From the NCBI GenBank assembly GCA_001899315.1, contig MOYA01000001.1:869105-933104 (forward strand): a DNA stretch of 64,000 nucleotides. Direction: 5' to 3'. Origin of the DNA: Candidatus Obscuribacter phosphatis. Lineage in GTDB: Bacteria; Cyanobacteriota; Vampirovibrionia; Obscuribacterales; Obscuribacteraceae. The notes below the pieces were generated by a model. That model worked only from the letters and a program-made list of their open reading frames with translations, had not been told where the DNA came from and searched no databases. The position numbers and the translations under genes are program-made. Shown here in pieces: positions 8,256-16,847 of this stretch; position 1 is the stretch's first letter; every line of letters starts with the position of its first letter.

Positions 8256-9461
8256 TTATTTGAGCAAGTCTCTGGCGATGAGCATACGCTGAATTTGGTT
8301 TGTACCCTCATAGATTTGACCGGCTTTGGCATCCCGAAAAATTCTTTCGATAAGAAGATTTGGTTTCAAACCTTCGATACCGATAAGAGACATGGCTTGG
8401 GTGGAGACCTGCATGGCCACGTCGGTGGCCTGGGTCTTGGCCATGGCGGCAATGGTTACCGATGGCTCTCCGGCATCTATTAGACGGGCGGCTTGGTAGG
8501 TCAAAACTCTGGCTGATTCGGTGAGAACAGCCAAGTTTCCGAGGGCCAGGGCTTGACCGTTCAGGTCGGCGCCGCAGTGACCGTCAAGGTAGGCTCTTCT
8601 AAGAGTTTCGGTGCAGGCATCCAAAGCACCCTGCGCCCAGCCTATCGACTGCGCCGCAATTGTCACTCTTCCTTTAGCCAGGCTGGAAAGAGCCACTTTC
8701 CGACCTTCACCATGGGCGCCCAAAAGGTTTGCCTTCGGCACTTTGCAGTCGTCGAAAACTATTTCGCAAGTGGAATAGCCGCGCATGCCCAGCATGTCGA
8801 ATTTTTGACCAATAGAAAAGCCTGGGAAATCTCTTTCGACAATGAAGGAGGTAATCTGGGCTTTTTCGCCACCCAAGAGCTTGGCCATGACTATATAGAA
8901 ATCGGCTGAAGCCCCTGATGTGATAAAGGTTTTAGTGCCATTGAGCAGATAATGATCGTCCATCTCTCGGGCAGTGGTTTCTATAGCCGCAGTATCGGAG
9001 CCGGCATTGGGTTCGGTCAAACCGAAGGCGCCGAGATATTCGCCGGTTGAGGCTTTTGTTAGATATTTCTGCTTTTGCTCGGCTGTGCCAAAGCGATAAA
9101 TCGGCTCCTGACAAAGCACATGCACGCCTAGTGAACTCATAATTGGTACGCAGGTGCGACCAAACTCTTCATTTACCAAGCTAAATGATAAATAGTCGCC
9201 GCCGGCACCGCCATATTCGCCAGGGAAAGGCAGGGCGCCCAGTCCTTCTTTGCAGGCTGCTTGGAAAAGGTCTTTTCTGAACACATTTTCGCTGTCGCTG
9301 GCCATCACCTCGGCCAAAGGAATTCTCTTGGCAAAGGCTTTGGCTTTTTCGAGCCATTTCAACTGGTCCGGCGTGAACTTGCCAGTCTTTGTGCTGGTTT
9401 CGGTGCAAAGACCGGATTGATTTAGTAGCGCCTCTTTATCTAGAGCGTCTTTGTTTATCAT
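8256..9461 (-). CDS. Acyl-CoA dehydrogenase
   Basis: 401 residues, full length. The central LTEPNAGSD FAD/substrate signature, the C-terminal GQIYEGTNQIQRMLIARDLL and the catalytic Glu of the YEGTNQ motif are present. The family removes two hydrogens from acyl-CoA with FAD and passes electrons to an electron-transfer flavoprotein. It begins the four-gene leftward operon. Chain-length specificity cannot be judged. Confidence 0.95.
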   Translation of the reverse strand: MINKDALDKEALLNQSGLCTETSTKTGKFTPDQLKWLEKAKAFAKRIPLAEVMASDSENVFRKDLFQAACKEGLGALPFPGEYGGAGGDYLSFSLVNEEFGRTCVPIMSSLGVHVLCQEPIYRFGTAEQKQKYLTKASTGEYLGAFGLTEPNAGSDTAAIETTAREMDDHYLLNGTKTFITSGASADFYIVMAKLLGGEKAQITSFIVERDFPGFSIGQKFDMLGMRGYSTCEIVFDDCKVPKANLLGAHGEGRKVALSSLAKGRVTIAAQSIGWAQGALDACTETLRRAYLDGHCGADLNGQALALGNLAVLTESARVLTYQAARLIDAGEPSVTIAAMAKTQATDVAMQVSTQAMSLIGIEGLKPNLLIERIFRDAKAGQIYEGTNQIQRMLIARDLLK

Positions 9462-9572
9462 GTTCTTGGCCTTGTTTTTGCCTCTAGTTCAAACAATAGA
9501 TCATAGCATTTCTTATTGCCCCAAAAGCTCAATGCTTATATCTTGAGGCTTACAGTGAGGGCGATTCTGTTT

Positions 9573-9578
9573 TACAAT
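9573..9578 (+). promoter_or_regulatory. Putative -10 element, leaderless type
   Basis: TACAAT ends 6 nt before the GTG start of the first LD-carboxypeptidase gene, which has no Shine-Dalgarno. A weak -35 (CTTACA, 9549-9554) is 18 nt upstream. Confidence 0.4.
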
Positions 9579-9584
9579 TAATCT

Positions 9585-10643
9585 GTGTCAGAGATAGTCA
9601 AGCCTAAAGTTTTGAAGCCGGGCGATACCATCGGGGTGATTGCCCCATCTTCGCCTACTTTCGAGCCGGGCTATCTAGAATCGACCTTGGCTTGGCTTGG
9701 CAAGCTCGGTCTCAAATATAAGCTTGGCAAGAACACCTTTCGCTCTTACAGCAGTTATGCCGGCTCCGACGAAGCTCGTTTGGCCGATTTGCATGAGGCT
9801 TTCGCCGACCAAGCTGTCAGTGCCGTTCTGCCTTTGCGGGGCGGCGCCGGTGCCAGTCGGCTTCTGCTAAAGCTCGACTATGGTCTTTTGGCTGCCAATC
9901 CCAAAATTATTTGTGGATTTAGCGATATCACCGCCTTACTCTTGGCTGTTCATCAAAAGACAGGGCTTGTTACCTTTCATGGACCAACTCTCAATCTCAT
10001 GTATGAAAGTGCCTACACCCATGCTTATTGGCAGAAAGCCTTGATGAAAACTCAGCCAATCGGCCTGATCACCGAACCAGAGGAAAATGACAAGGAGCAA
10101 GGTGATGCCTGGGGGGCTAGTTATCCCTCGCGCATGGTGATAAACCCTGGGCGCGCCTCTGGAAGATTGACCGGCGGCTGTCTGACTCTAATTCGGGGGT
10201 TGATGGGTACACCTTTTGAAATAGAAACCAAAGACAGATTAGTCTTTATCGAAGATGTTGATGAAGAACCGCATGCCATGGATAGAATGCTCACCCAGCT
10301 GGTTTTGGCCGGCAAGTTCAAAGAGGCGCGCGGCATTATTATTGGCGACTGTTCCGGTTGCAGACCGGGCGGCAGCAAAAGAAACAGTCTCACCCTCAAT
10401 CATGCTCTCGAAGAGGTCTTGCGAGAGCGACTTTCTAAGCTCGATATTCCTGTGGTCTATGGCTTTAAAATAGGTCATACAGCCGACAAGATTACCTTGC
10501 CCATCGGGGTGGAAGCCAGTCTTTATGCCAGTGACCAAGCCGGTCTACCCTATCTAAATAGATATAAAAGCGGTCAGTCGGCGGTGCGTTTGAAAATAGA
10601 AGAAGGAGCTTTGTGTGATAAAGCCACCCCATCTAAAAAATAA
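9585..10643 (+). CDS. ldcA: LD-carboxypeptidase (peptidase family S66)
   Basis: 352 residues from GTG. S66 enzymes cut the L,D bond of the terminal D-Ala in recycled murein tetrapeptides. The triad expected from the family is present: Ser113 in CGFSDITALL, Glu223 in LVFIEDVDEEP and His298 in FKIGHTADKI. The oxyanion region PLRGGAGASRLL is also present. There is no signal peptide, matching a cytosolic role in peptidoglycan recycling. Its 3' end overlaps the next gene by 29 nt. Confidence 0.92.
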   Translation: MSEIVKPKVLKPGDTIGVIAPSSPTFEPGYLESTLAWLGKLGLKYKLGKNTFRSYSSYAGSDEARLADLHEAFADQAVSAVLPLRGGAGASRLLLKLDYGLLAANPKIICGFSDITALLLAVHQKTGLVTFHGPTLNLMYESAYTHAYWQKALMKTQPIGLITEPEENDKEQGDAWGASYPSRMVINPGRASGRLTGGCLTLIRGLMGTPFEIETKDRLVFIEDVDEEPHAMDRMLTQLVLAGKFKEARGIIIGDCSGCRPGGSKRNSLTLNHALEEVLRERLSKLDIPVVYGFKIGHTADKITLPIGVEASLYASDQAGLPYLNRYKSGQSAVRLKIEEGALCDKATPSKK

Positions 10644-11541
10644 AGATCTGGTGGCTATCGTCGCCCCTTCTTCGCGTCCGGCTCGTCCTTCCGACTTAAG
10701 GCGCGCCGTGGCTATTATAGAGTCAATGGGTCTGCGGGCTAGACCGGGCAAGAATATCTTCAAGACACATGGCTTTAGCGCCGGTACCGACCAAGAGCGG
10801 CTTTCTGATTTAGTCGAAGCCTTTACTGATGACGAAGTCAGGGCTGTCTGGAGCATCACCGGCGGTTATGGTGCTCTGCCTCTTTTGCCTCATCTGCCAT
10901 ATGAGTCAATCAAGAAAAATCCCAAGCTGGTTATAGGCTTTGATGACTTCAGTCATCTCAGTTTGGCTGTTCACGTCAAGACCGGGTTAGTCACCCTCCA
11001 CGGTCCCAATTTAGATAAAGTGAATAATAAAGAGACTTTTGAGCGGGTGAAGCGCAGCCTGACGCATTCTGAGTATGAGCCCTTGCAGACTACCGATGCC
11101 GTGCTTGGTGATTTTGGCTTTCCAGCGGTTGAGGGTTTGGGCAAAGGCAAGCTGATAGCCGCCAATCTCACTGCCTTGGTGTCGCTTTTCGGCACCGAGT
11201 TCGAGCCAGATCTTGGCGGTGCGGTGCTGGTCTTGGATGATTACAAAGAAAGAAATGATATTCTCGATCGTTGGTTCAATACCCTTTATCTTTCAGGGAA
11301 AATGTCCAGTTTAGCCGCTCTTGCCCTTGGCTGTTTTGATGCTTGCGATAGCCGCGGTGCTTTCAATATGCTTTCTTTCGAAGAGCTGGCTATGGATAGA
11401 TTGATAGAAATGGGCTTGCCTTCTTGTTTCAATTTGCCCTCGGGAAATGGAGCCGGCACCGTGCTCGCCCTTGGGGTGGAAGTATCTTTAGACAGCCTAG
11501 CTGGCAGGCTGACTTATTTGGAGTCTGTGCTTAGCAAGTAA
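10615..11541 (+). CDS. S66-family paralogue lacking the catalytic triad
   Basis: 308 residues from a GTG with GAAGGAG a few nt upstream, inside the end of the first S66 gene. The fold aligns along its length with the upstream copy (IVAPSSRPARPSDL, TGGYGALPLLPHL). All three catalytic positions differ: Ser is Asp110 (IGFDDFSHLS), Glu is Asp208 (VLVLDDYKE) and His is Asn278 (LPSGNGAG). It is probably a pseudoenzyme, perhaps a partner or regulator of the active copy with which it is translationally coupled. An altered activity cannot be excluded. Confidence 0.85.
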   Translation: MIKPPHLKNKDLVAIVAPSSRPARPSDLRRAVAIIESMGLRARPGKNIFKTHGFSAGTDQERLSDLVEAFTDDEVRAVWSITGGYGALPLLPHLPYESIKKNPKLVIGFDDFSHLSLAVHVKTGLVTLHGPNLDKVNNKETFERVKRSLTHSEYEPLQTTDAVLGDFGFPAVEGLGKGKLIAANLTALVSLFGTEFEPDLGGAVLVLDDYKERNDILDRWFNTLYLSGKMSSLAALALGCFDACDSRGAFNMLSFEELAMDRLIEMGLPSCFNLPSGNGAGTVLALGVEVSLDSLAGRLTYLESVLSK

Positions 11542-12785
11542 CCAAGACTGGCAGCTCTGCTTTTGTCTTTCTGGGCCTGACCATTGAGACCGAGGGCGGC
11601 ATTGGCAAAGGCTCTATAGTAAAAAGCCTGACCGCATTCAGGATCAATAGTGAGGGCGGCAGTGGCATCCTTAATTGCTTTATCGAATTTACCAAGCAGG
11701 TTATTAAGTCGAGCTCTTCTTAGATAGTTGAATTCATCATCTTCATTGAGGCTGATGCTGAGATTGTAGGCTTGCATCGCTTCTTTGTAATTTTGCAGGG
11801 TGGTATAGGCATCACCTTTGTAGGCATAAGCCATGGCTTGGTCTGGTTCAATCTTTAGCACTCTATCGCATTGATTGAGGCAATCTAGAGGTTTGTCATA
11901 GTGCAAATAAACATAGGCAGTCATGCAGCCGAGGTCGGGATCGTTCGGGAATTTTTTCAGGGCGGCTGAGCAGGCGCTCAGTGCTTCCTGATACTTGCCG
12001 CTATAGGTGAGCGCTTCAATATAATTCAAGGTGTTTTCCAGATCGGGCTCTGCTTGAAAGGCTTGCTCACTCAATTCCAGGAAGCTCTTATCATCGCCGA
12101 GTCTTCTTGCTGCTCTAACTGCCAGGGTGAGATATTTTGTTTCTCCCGGTTCTAGGCTGCAGAGCAGACTTAGATCTTTTGCTGCTTGCTTGACCGACAA
12201 AAGATCGTTCATGGCCAAGCAGGCTCTGCCTCTACTGGCCAGGGCTTCTTTGTCTTGAGGATTTTCCTGAAGTTTGACCGTGCTCGCTTTTATAGTTTCT
12301 TTGATGCGCTCTTTGTCGTCGAAGCGACTGCTTGAATGTAGAACTCTAGGATCAAAGGAAAAATAAATGCTGACTGGATCATCCATGAAGGCTGGCGGTT
12401 TTGGCAGCGGTCTTGCTGCCTCTACTGCTAGTATCATGGCTCGATTGATTTCAGGGTTGACGCCCTTTACTATTTTGACTCTATTTGGTCGACCATTGCC
12501 ATCGATTTCAAAAGAGATGATGCCGAATTGGGCGCTGGCAAGAGTAGGATGAAACTTAGACTTGATATGTTCTTGCAGGTCTTTGACATAGCGTCTGATT
12601 TCGATTTGATGAGCAGCCCTTTCGCTCTTTTCTCTTTCTCTTCTTTGCTCTCTACTTTTGGCTTCCTTTTCTCTATCTTCGGCTGACATTTCTTTTTCTT
12701 CACGGCAGCCGCTAAGCGAATGACAGAGCGTCAAAGAAAGAAGCAGAGTGAGGGCGCAATTTCTAATTGATTGGTTTGCCAACAT
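11514..12785 (-). CDS. TPR lipoprotein with TonB-C-like domain
   Basis: The start is set at the ATG at 12785, 1 nt after the stop of the nnrDE gene, because it gives a clean lipoprotein signal peptide (ALTLLLSLTLCHSLSGC). That yields 423 residues. After a highly charged helix (EDREKEAKSREQRREREKSER) comes a TonB-C-like domain (HPTLASAQFGIISFEIDGNG...VEAARPLPKPP...IYFSFDPR), then about seven TPR units to the end. It is probably an envelope-anchored scaffold. The 3' end overlaps the S66 paralogue on the other strand by 28 bp. Confidence 0.8.
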   Translation of the reverse strand: MLANQSIRNCALTLLLSLTLCHSLSGCREEKEMSAEDREKEAKSREQRREREKSERAAHQIEIRRYVKDLQEHIKSKFHPTLASAQFGIISFEIDGNGRPNRVKIVKGVNPEINRAMILAVEAARPLPKPPAFMDDPVSIYFSFDPRVLHSSSRFDDKERIKETIKASTVKLQENPQDKEALASRGRACLAMNDLLSVKQAAKDLSLLCSLEPGETKYLTLAVRAARRLGDDKSFLELSEQAFQAEPDLENTLNYIEALTYSGKYQEALSACSAALKKFPNDPDLGCMTAYVYLHYDKPLDCLNQCDRVLKIEPDQAMAYAYKGDAYTTLQNYKEAMQAYNLSISLNEDDEFNYLRRARLNNLLGKFDKAIKDATAALTIDPECGQAFYYRAFANAALGLNGQAQKDKSRAASLGYLLSTDSK

Positions 12786-12786
12786 T

Positions 12787-14454
12787 TTAGAGACCTGAAA
12801 TAGACTGAGCCAGCCTTTCTTCCAAGTATGAGACTTCACCGCTGACGATGCTTGCCATAGCCTTAGGTAATTGCGAGATAAGGTCGGAAGCAATCAAGAT
12901 CGGATTCGGATTGTTCTCTTCCCCTCGGGCAGCCAGGTCGCCGGCTCTTCCATGAATATAGACAGCGGCGCAGGCGGCATCGAAAGTATCCAGCCCCTGG
13001 GCGGCTAGTCCGCCGATGATGCCCGAGAGTACGTCGCCGGCTCCGGCGGTGGCCATGCCGGGGTTGCCGGTGGGATTGATAAAGACCCTTCCGCCCGGCT
13101 CGGCTATCACCGTATAAGCGCCCTTCAACACAACTACGGCATTAAACCTGGTCGCTGCTTCGAGGGCATGGCTAATTCTATCTGCTTGGATTGCTTCAGT
13201 CTCTTTGCCAAGCAGGCGAGCCAATTCGCGAGGGTGCGGGGTCAAAATAAAGTTCTTACCACCGCAGAATTTGTTTGGATTTTTTGCAATACAGTTGAGT
13301 GCATCGGCATCGATGACGCAGCTGATTCCGAGCATTTCAGTAAAGCCAAAGACTAGTTCCACACTGTCGGAGCCTTGAGAAAGTCCTGGTCCGATGATGC
13401 AAGCTTTGACTGAACCCAGCAGTTCAGATAGTTCGCCGAGAGCTTCGGCACTGATTGATTGTTTGCTGGTTTCGCTCAAAGGTTTATAAACAATTTCGCA
13501 GGCCGGCAGCCCGGCAATGAGAGAACGAGGCGTGGCCAGATAAGAAAGGCCGGCCCCTGACTTGAGGGCGCTTTTGGCTGCCATAACGGCAGCACCGCTC
13601 ATACCCAAACTGCCGGCCACGGTCAATACTTGGCCGAAAGTGCCTTTATGCGCATCAAGCGGGCGCAGAGGCAAGAGCCCTTGCACCGCACCACAGGTGG
13701 TGAGATAGATTTTGCGATCGGCCGTTAGGTTATAGATGTCCTCTTTGGCGTCGTCAAAGTCGGGTAAGCCGATATCGACCAAACTCATATCGCCGGCAAA
13801 TTCAGCCCCCGGATAAGAAAGGTGCCCCGGCTTTAGATGGGCGAAGGTAATTGTATGATCAGCTCTTACCGCCACCCCCATGACGGCACCACTGTCTGAA
13901 TTGATGCCTGAGGGAAGGTCTATAGATAGAACCGGTCTGGCGCTATTGTTTATTGCTTCGATTACCTTGCGGTGCAGACCTTCAACCGGTCTAGTTAAAC
14001 CGGTGCCGAAGATGGCGTCGATGATCACGCTAGCCCCGCCGGTGATACTATCGAGGGTCTCCTCCAACTCTTGGTCGAGATAGTCTTCGGTGAGGCTTAC
14101 AGTTTCAATATCCAAGGCTTGCAATAGATTCTTCATTGTTTTGGTCTCGGCTGAAAATCTTTCATCGTCGAGACTTCCCAAAATAAAAACCGAAGCAGGA
14201 ATGCCCCAGAGATTGAGATAGCGAGCCGCTACCATTCCGTCTCCGCCATTATTGCCTGTGCCTGCAAAAATGGCCACATGACCGGGACTGCTGTTCCAAA
14301 GAGGCAAAAGGCAGTGGGCTACCGCTCTTCCTGCAATCTCCATAAGGGATTGGCCCCAGTCGGCTCCGGTTTTTTCTTTGACAAAATCGATATAGTTTTT
14401 CTCAAGCTCTCTAATTTGAGCGGTGGTTGGTATGCGCAAATTACTTGAGATCAT
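12787..14454 (-). CDS. nnrDE: Bifunctional NAD(P)H-hydrate epimerase / ADP-dependent dehydratase
   Basis: 555 residues, the fused YjeF_N plus YjeF_C (ribokinase-like) architecture. The N-terminal epimerase shows GTGNNGGDGMVAARYL, DAIFGTGLTRPVEG and VLSIDLPSGINSDSG. The C-terminal dehydratase shows HKGTFGQVLTVAGS, GPGLSQG, LTPHPRELARLLG and NPGMATAGAGDVLSGIIGG. It repairs damaged NADH/NADPH hydrates. Its start overlaps the end of the ABC ATPase gene by 14 nt, so the two are translationally coupled. Confidence 0.96.
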   Translation of the reverse strand: MISSNLRIPTTAQIRELEKNYIDFVKEKTGADWGQSLMEIAGRAVAHCLLPLWNSSPGHVAIFAGTGNNGGDGMVAARYLNLWGIPASVFILGSLDDERFSAETKTMKNLLQALDIETVSLTEDYLDQELEETLDSITGGASVIIDAIFGTGLTRPVEGLHRKVIEAINNSARPVLSIDLPSGINSDSGAVMGVAVRADHTITFAHLKPGHLSYPGAEFAGDMSLVDIGLPDFDDAKEDIYNLTADRKIYLTTCGAVQGLLPLRPLDAHKGTFGQVLTVAGSLGMSGAAVMAAKSALKSGAGLSYLATPRSLIAGLPACEIVYKPLSETSKQSISAEALGELSELLGSVKACIIGPGLSQGSDSVELVFGFTEMLGISCVIDADALNCIAKNPNKFCGGKNFILTPHPRELARLLGKETEAIQADRISHALEAATRFNAVVVLKGAYTVIAEPGGRVFINPTGNPGMATAGAGDVLSGIIGGLAAQGLDTFDAACAAVYIHGRAGDLAARGEENNPNPILIASDLISQLPKAMASIVSGEVSYLEERLAQSISGL

Positions 14455-15472
14455 CGACAGCCTCGTCTTTCTTTTGGTCTTTTTTGTCAGCCCGATCTTT
14501 ATCTACTAAGAAACAACGCACCACATGCTCGCTGCCGCTTCCTGCCGCCAAAGATTTCACTTCTAAGGGCGGCACAAGCTGGCTGCATTCGGCTTTCTTT
14601 TCAAAATGGCAGCGGTCTTCAAAGCGGCAGCCTTTAGGTAATTCGGTTAAGCTAGGCGGCTGGCCATCAATTGGCTTGAGGCGCTTTGACTCTTTGCGTG
14701 GAATGGAATTGAGTAATCCTATTGTGTAGGGATGCTTAGGGTTCTGGAAGAGCTCTTTCACATCGGCATATTCGACAACGGAGCCGGCGTACATCACCGC
14801 AACCTGGTCGCACATTTCGGCCACCACCCCCAGGTCGTGGGTGATTAAGACAACGGCGGTACCCCGTTCTTTCTGGATATCGCGCAAGAGGTCGAGTATC
14901 TGCGCCTGTACAGTTACATCTAGAGCTGTGGTGGGCTCGTCGGCAATGAGCAAGGTCGGCTCGCAGGCAAGGGCCATGGCAATCATGACACGTTGTCTCA
15001 TACCGCCCGAGAACTGGTGAGGATAGTCGTCTATGCGACTTTTAGCTTCGGGGATACGCACGCTCTCCAGTGCTTCAATAGCCTTTAGTTTTGCCTCCTT
15101 ATAAGAAAGCTTTTGATGCAGTTCGATGGCTTCAATTATCTGGTCGCCGATTTTATAGACCGGATTTAGTGAAGTCATAGGGTCTTGGGGAATGAGGGCG
15201 ATTCGATTGCCCCTAATTGCTCTCATCTGAGCTTCGTCCAAACTCAAGAGGTCGACACCGTCAAAGATAATCTTGCCGGCGGCAATTTTGCCCGGGGGCG
15301 GCACCAGCCGCAAAATTGAAAGAGATGTAATCGACTTGCCGCAACCACTCTCGCCTACGATGCCAAGCACTTCTCCGCGGTCCACCGATAAGGTCACATC
15401 GTCGACTGCACGTGCCTCTCCTGCTTGGGTTGGGAAGGTTGTGGCTAGATTCTGGATCTCAAGAAGTGGCAT
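14441..15472 (-). CDS. Oligopeptide/dipeptide ABC transporter ATP-binding protein
   Basis: 343 residues. Walker A is GESGCGKS, the Q-loop is [11 protein letters not shown], the signature is FSGGMRQRV, Walker B is [12 protein letters not shown], and [11 protein letters not shown] carries the switch His. The C-terminal extension with cysteines ([15 protein letters not shown]) is that of OppD/DppD-type subunits. The ATG has a good AAAGGG site. No permease or binding protein is encoded nearby, so its partners lie elsewhere. First gene of the coupled leftward set. Confidence 0.93.
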   Translation of the reverse strand: MPLLEIQNLATTFPTQAGEARAVDDVTLSVDRGEVLGIVGESGCGKSITSLSILRLVPPPGKIAAGKIIFDGVDLLSLDEAQMRAIRGNRIALIPQDPMTSLNPVYKIGDQIIEAIELHQKLSYKEAKLKAIEALESVRIPEAKSRIDDYPHQFSGGMRQRVMIAMALACEPTLLIADEPTTALDVTVQAQILDLLRDIQKERGTAVVLITHDLGVVAEMCDQVAVMYAGSVVEYADVKELFQNPKHPYTIGLLNSIPRKESKRLKPIDGQPPSLTELPKGCRFEDRCHFEKKAECSQLVPPLEVKSLAAGSGSEHVVRCFLVDKDRADKKDQKKDEAVDDLK

Positions 15473-15537
15473 GTAACCCTTTCAAATAGTTGCTGACAGG
15501 CATGATTTTAGACTGTATAAATATAAAGGAGGATGAA

Positions 15538-15891
15538 ATGTCTACTGATTCATCAAATAACACTAAAGATATATCTGTTCTGCAACTGCTCACCAAGCTA
15601 GTCAAGGAGACCGATCGTTTGGTTAGACTAGCCGACGACATTGATACCCATGCCTCCACGCCGCAAGCCAAGGCGGCATTCAATCTAATCGGTTCGGAAG
15701 TGAGCAATATATTGGCCATAATGAAGTCTTCTCTCGACCCGCTCTACAGGCTTTATGATCTTGATCCGGGCATGAAAAATCTTGATAGAAACAGACGAAA
15801 TGCCACCATCAAAGAGTTTACTGTGGCCACCGAAGCTGATGACAGCTATGATGAGCAGTCTCTTTGGAACGACATCAAAGCCAAAGAATAA
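15538..15891 (+). CDS. Small helical protein, unknown
   Basis: 117 residues. The ATG at 15538 is chosen because AAGGAGG lies 5 nt before it. The sequence is mostly helical and acidic (LLTKLVKETDRLVRLADDIDTH, FNLIGSEVSNILAIMKSSLD), with no cysteines or membrane segments. The family is not recognised. It is divergent from the ABC operon; TATAAA-like sequence precedes the ribosome site. Confidence 0.75.
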   Translation: MSTDSSNNTKDISVLQLLTKLVKETDRLVRLADDIDTHASTPQAKAAFNLIGSEVSNILAIMKSSLDPLYRLYDLDPGMKNLDRNRRNATIKEFTVATEADDSYDEQSLWNDIKAKE

Positions 15892-15929
15892 GTCTGTCAA
15901 GCCGGGCCAATCAAAGCTTTATCTAGTTT

Positions 15930-16769
15930 TTATTCGAGATTTTGAGGACGGCTGGCTTGCAATCTGCTGTTGCTGTCATGATCGGCACCGGCTGACAATG
16001 AAGCTTGTATAGCCCGGTCGCTCTTTATGGCTTTGGAAAGCAATCTGACATTTTCTTGTTTGCTGAAGGATGCCACCATATTTTTCAGGTTTTGAAACCA
16101 TGGTTTGAAATGGTGCTCTCTCATTTCTTGATAGGTACGGTCAAAACTCCATTTATCTTGGGTGAGGCGCATAATGCCGAAAAGCGTACCGGTTCTATCG
16201 GCGCCGTGCCGACAGTGGACAAAGACTGGCTGATTTTTCTTGTCTTGAATGATGTTCATGAAATGAGCCACTTTGTCCAAAGATGGTTTGTTGAAAGTCA
16301 GCGGCATATGCACATAATTGAGACCAAGCTCTTTCGCTTCTCTTTCTTCCATCAATGTGCCAAGACCATTCATGCGCAGATCGACCACGGTCTTAAAACC
16401 GGTGGCGGCCAGTCTGGCCATGCCGTCGTGACCGGGGGCGGCTCCTCGAAAGACCGAACCGGATACTTGATCGAAATTGGCTATGCTGGTACCCATTTTG
16501 GCTTTGATGATCGAGCCGTCCAAGGGCGCAAGCGCCTTGTCGGCACTCGTGGTTGTATCAGTTAAGGGCAGGGGATCGTGCAGAGTGAGCAAGCAATTTG
16601 GATTGCTTGACTTTTCACTTTCTTGACCCAAAGCTGGTGCTGTAAAAAAGACGGTGACGGCAAGCCAGGATATCGAAAAAAGCTTGATACCGCTTATGGT
16701 GTCATGGGCGGCATATTTCGATTTACCGAATTTATCGAGCTTGCTCACAAAAAGAAGAATCGCACTCAA
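15930..16769 (-). CDS. Secreted dual-specificity / tyrosine phosphatase-like protein
   Basis: Up to 279 residues from a TTG; the exact start is uncertain. A hydrophobic stretch (ISWLAVTVFFTAPALGQ) looks like a signal peptide with cleavage before ESEKSS. The catalytic domain has the Cys-x5-Arg loop HCRHGADRTG and an upstream DLRMNG strand, as in dual-specificity phosphatases (DSP/PTP-like). It probably dephosphorylates phosphoprotein or another phosphorylated molecule outside the cytoplasm. Its 5' end lies head to head with the RCK gene. Confidence 0.82.
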   Translation of the reverse strand: MSAILLFVSKLDKFGKSKYAAHDTISGIKLFSISWLAVTVFFTAPALGQESEKSSNPNCLLTLHDPLPLTDTTTSADKALAPLDGSIIKAKMGTSIANFDQVSGSVFRGAAPGHDGMARLAATGFKTVVDLRMNGLGTLMEEREAKELGLNYVHMPLTFNKPSLDKVAHFMNIIQDKKNQPVFVHCRHGADRTGTLFGIMRLTQDKWSFDRTYQEMREHHFKPWFQNLKNMVASFSKQENVRLLSKAIKSDRAIQASLSAGADHDSNSRLQASRPQNLE

Positions 16770-16835
16770 GTATCTCTATATAGACAAGGATATCACTCAG
16801 CCATCTTTACAATCAAGGCTGATTTCCATTTTAGG

Positions 16836-16841
16836 TATACT
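16836..16841 (+). promoter_or_regulatory. Putative -10 element of the RCK gene, leaderless type
   Basis: TATACT ends 6 nt before the GTG at 16848. No Shine-Dalgarno precedes the GTG and no clear -35 is seen. Confidence 0.4.
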
Positions 16842-16847
16842 AAGCCT

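Noticed and set aside
12786-12893. N-terminal extension of the TPR lipoprotein
   Set aside because: The ATG at 12785 gives a lipoprotein signal; the extension overlaps nnrDE and is unlikely to be translated.
16623-16847. N-terminal extension of the RCK protein
   Set aside because: It overlaps the antisense phosphatase gene, has no channel-like sequence, and a -10 box sits directly before GTG 16848.
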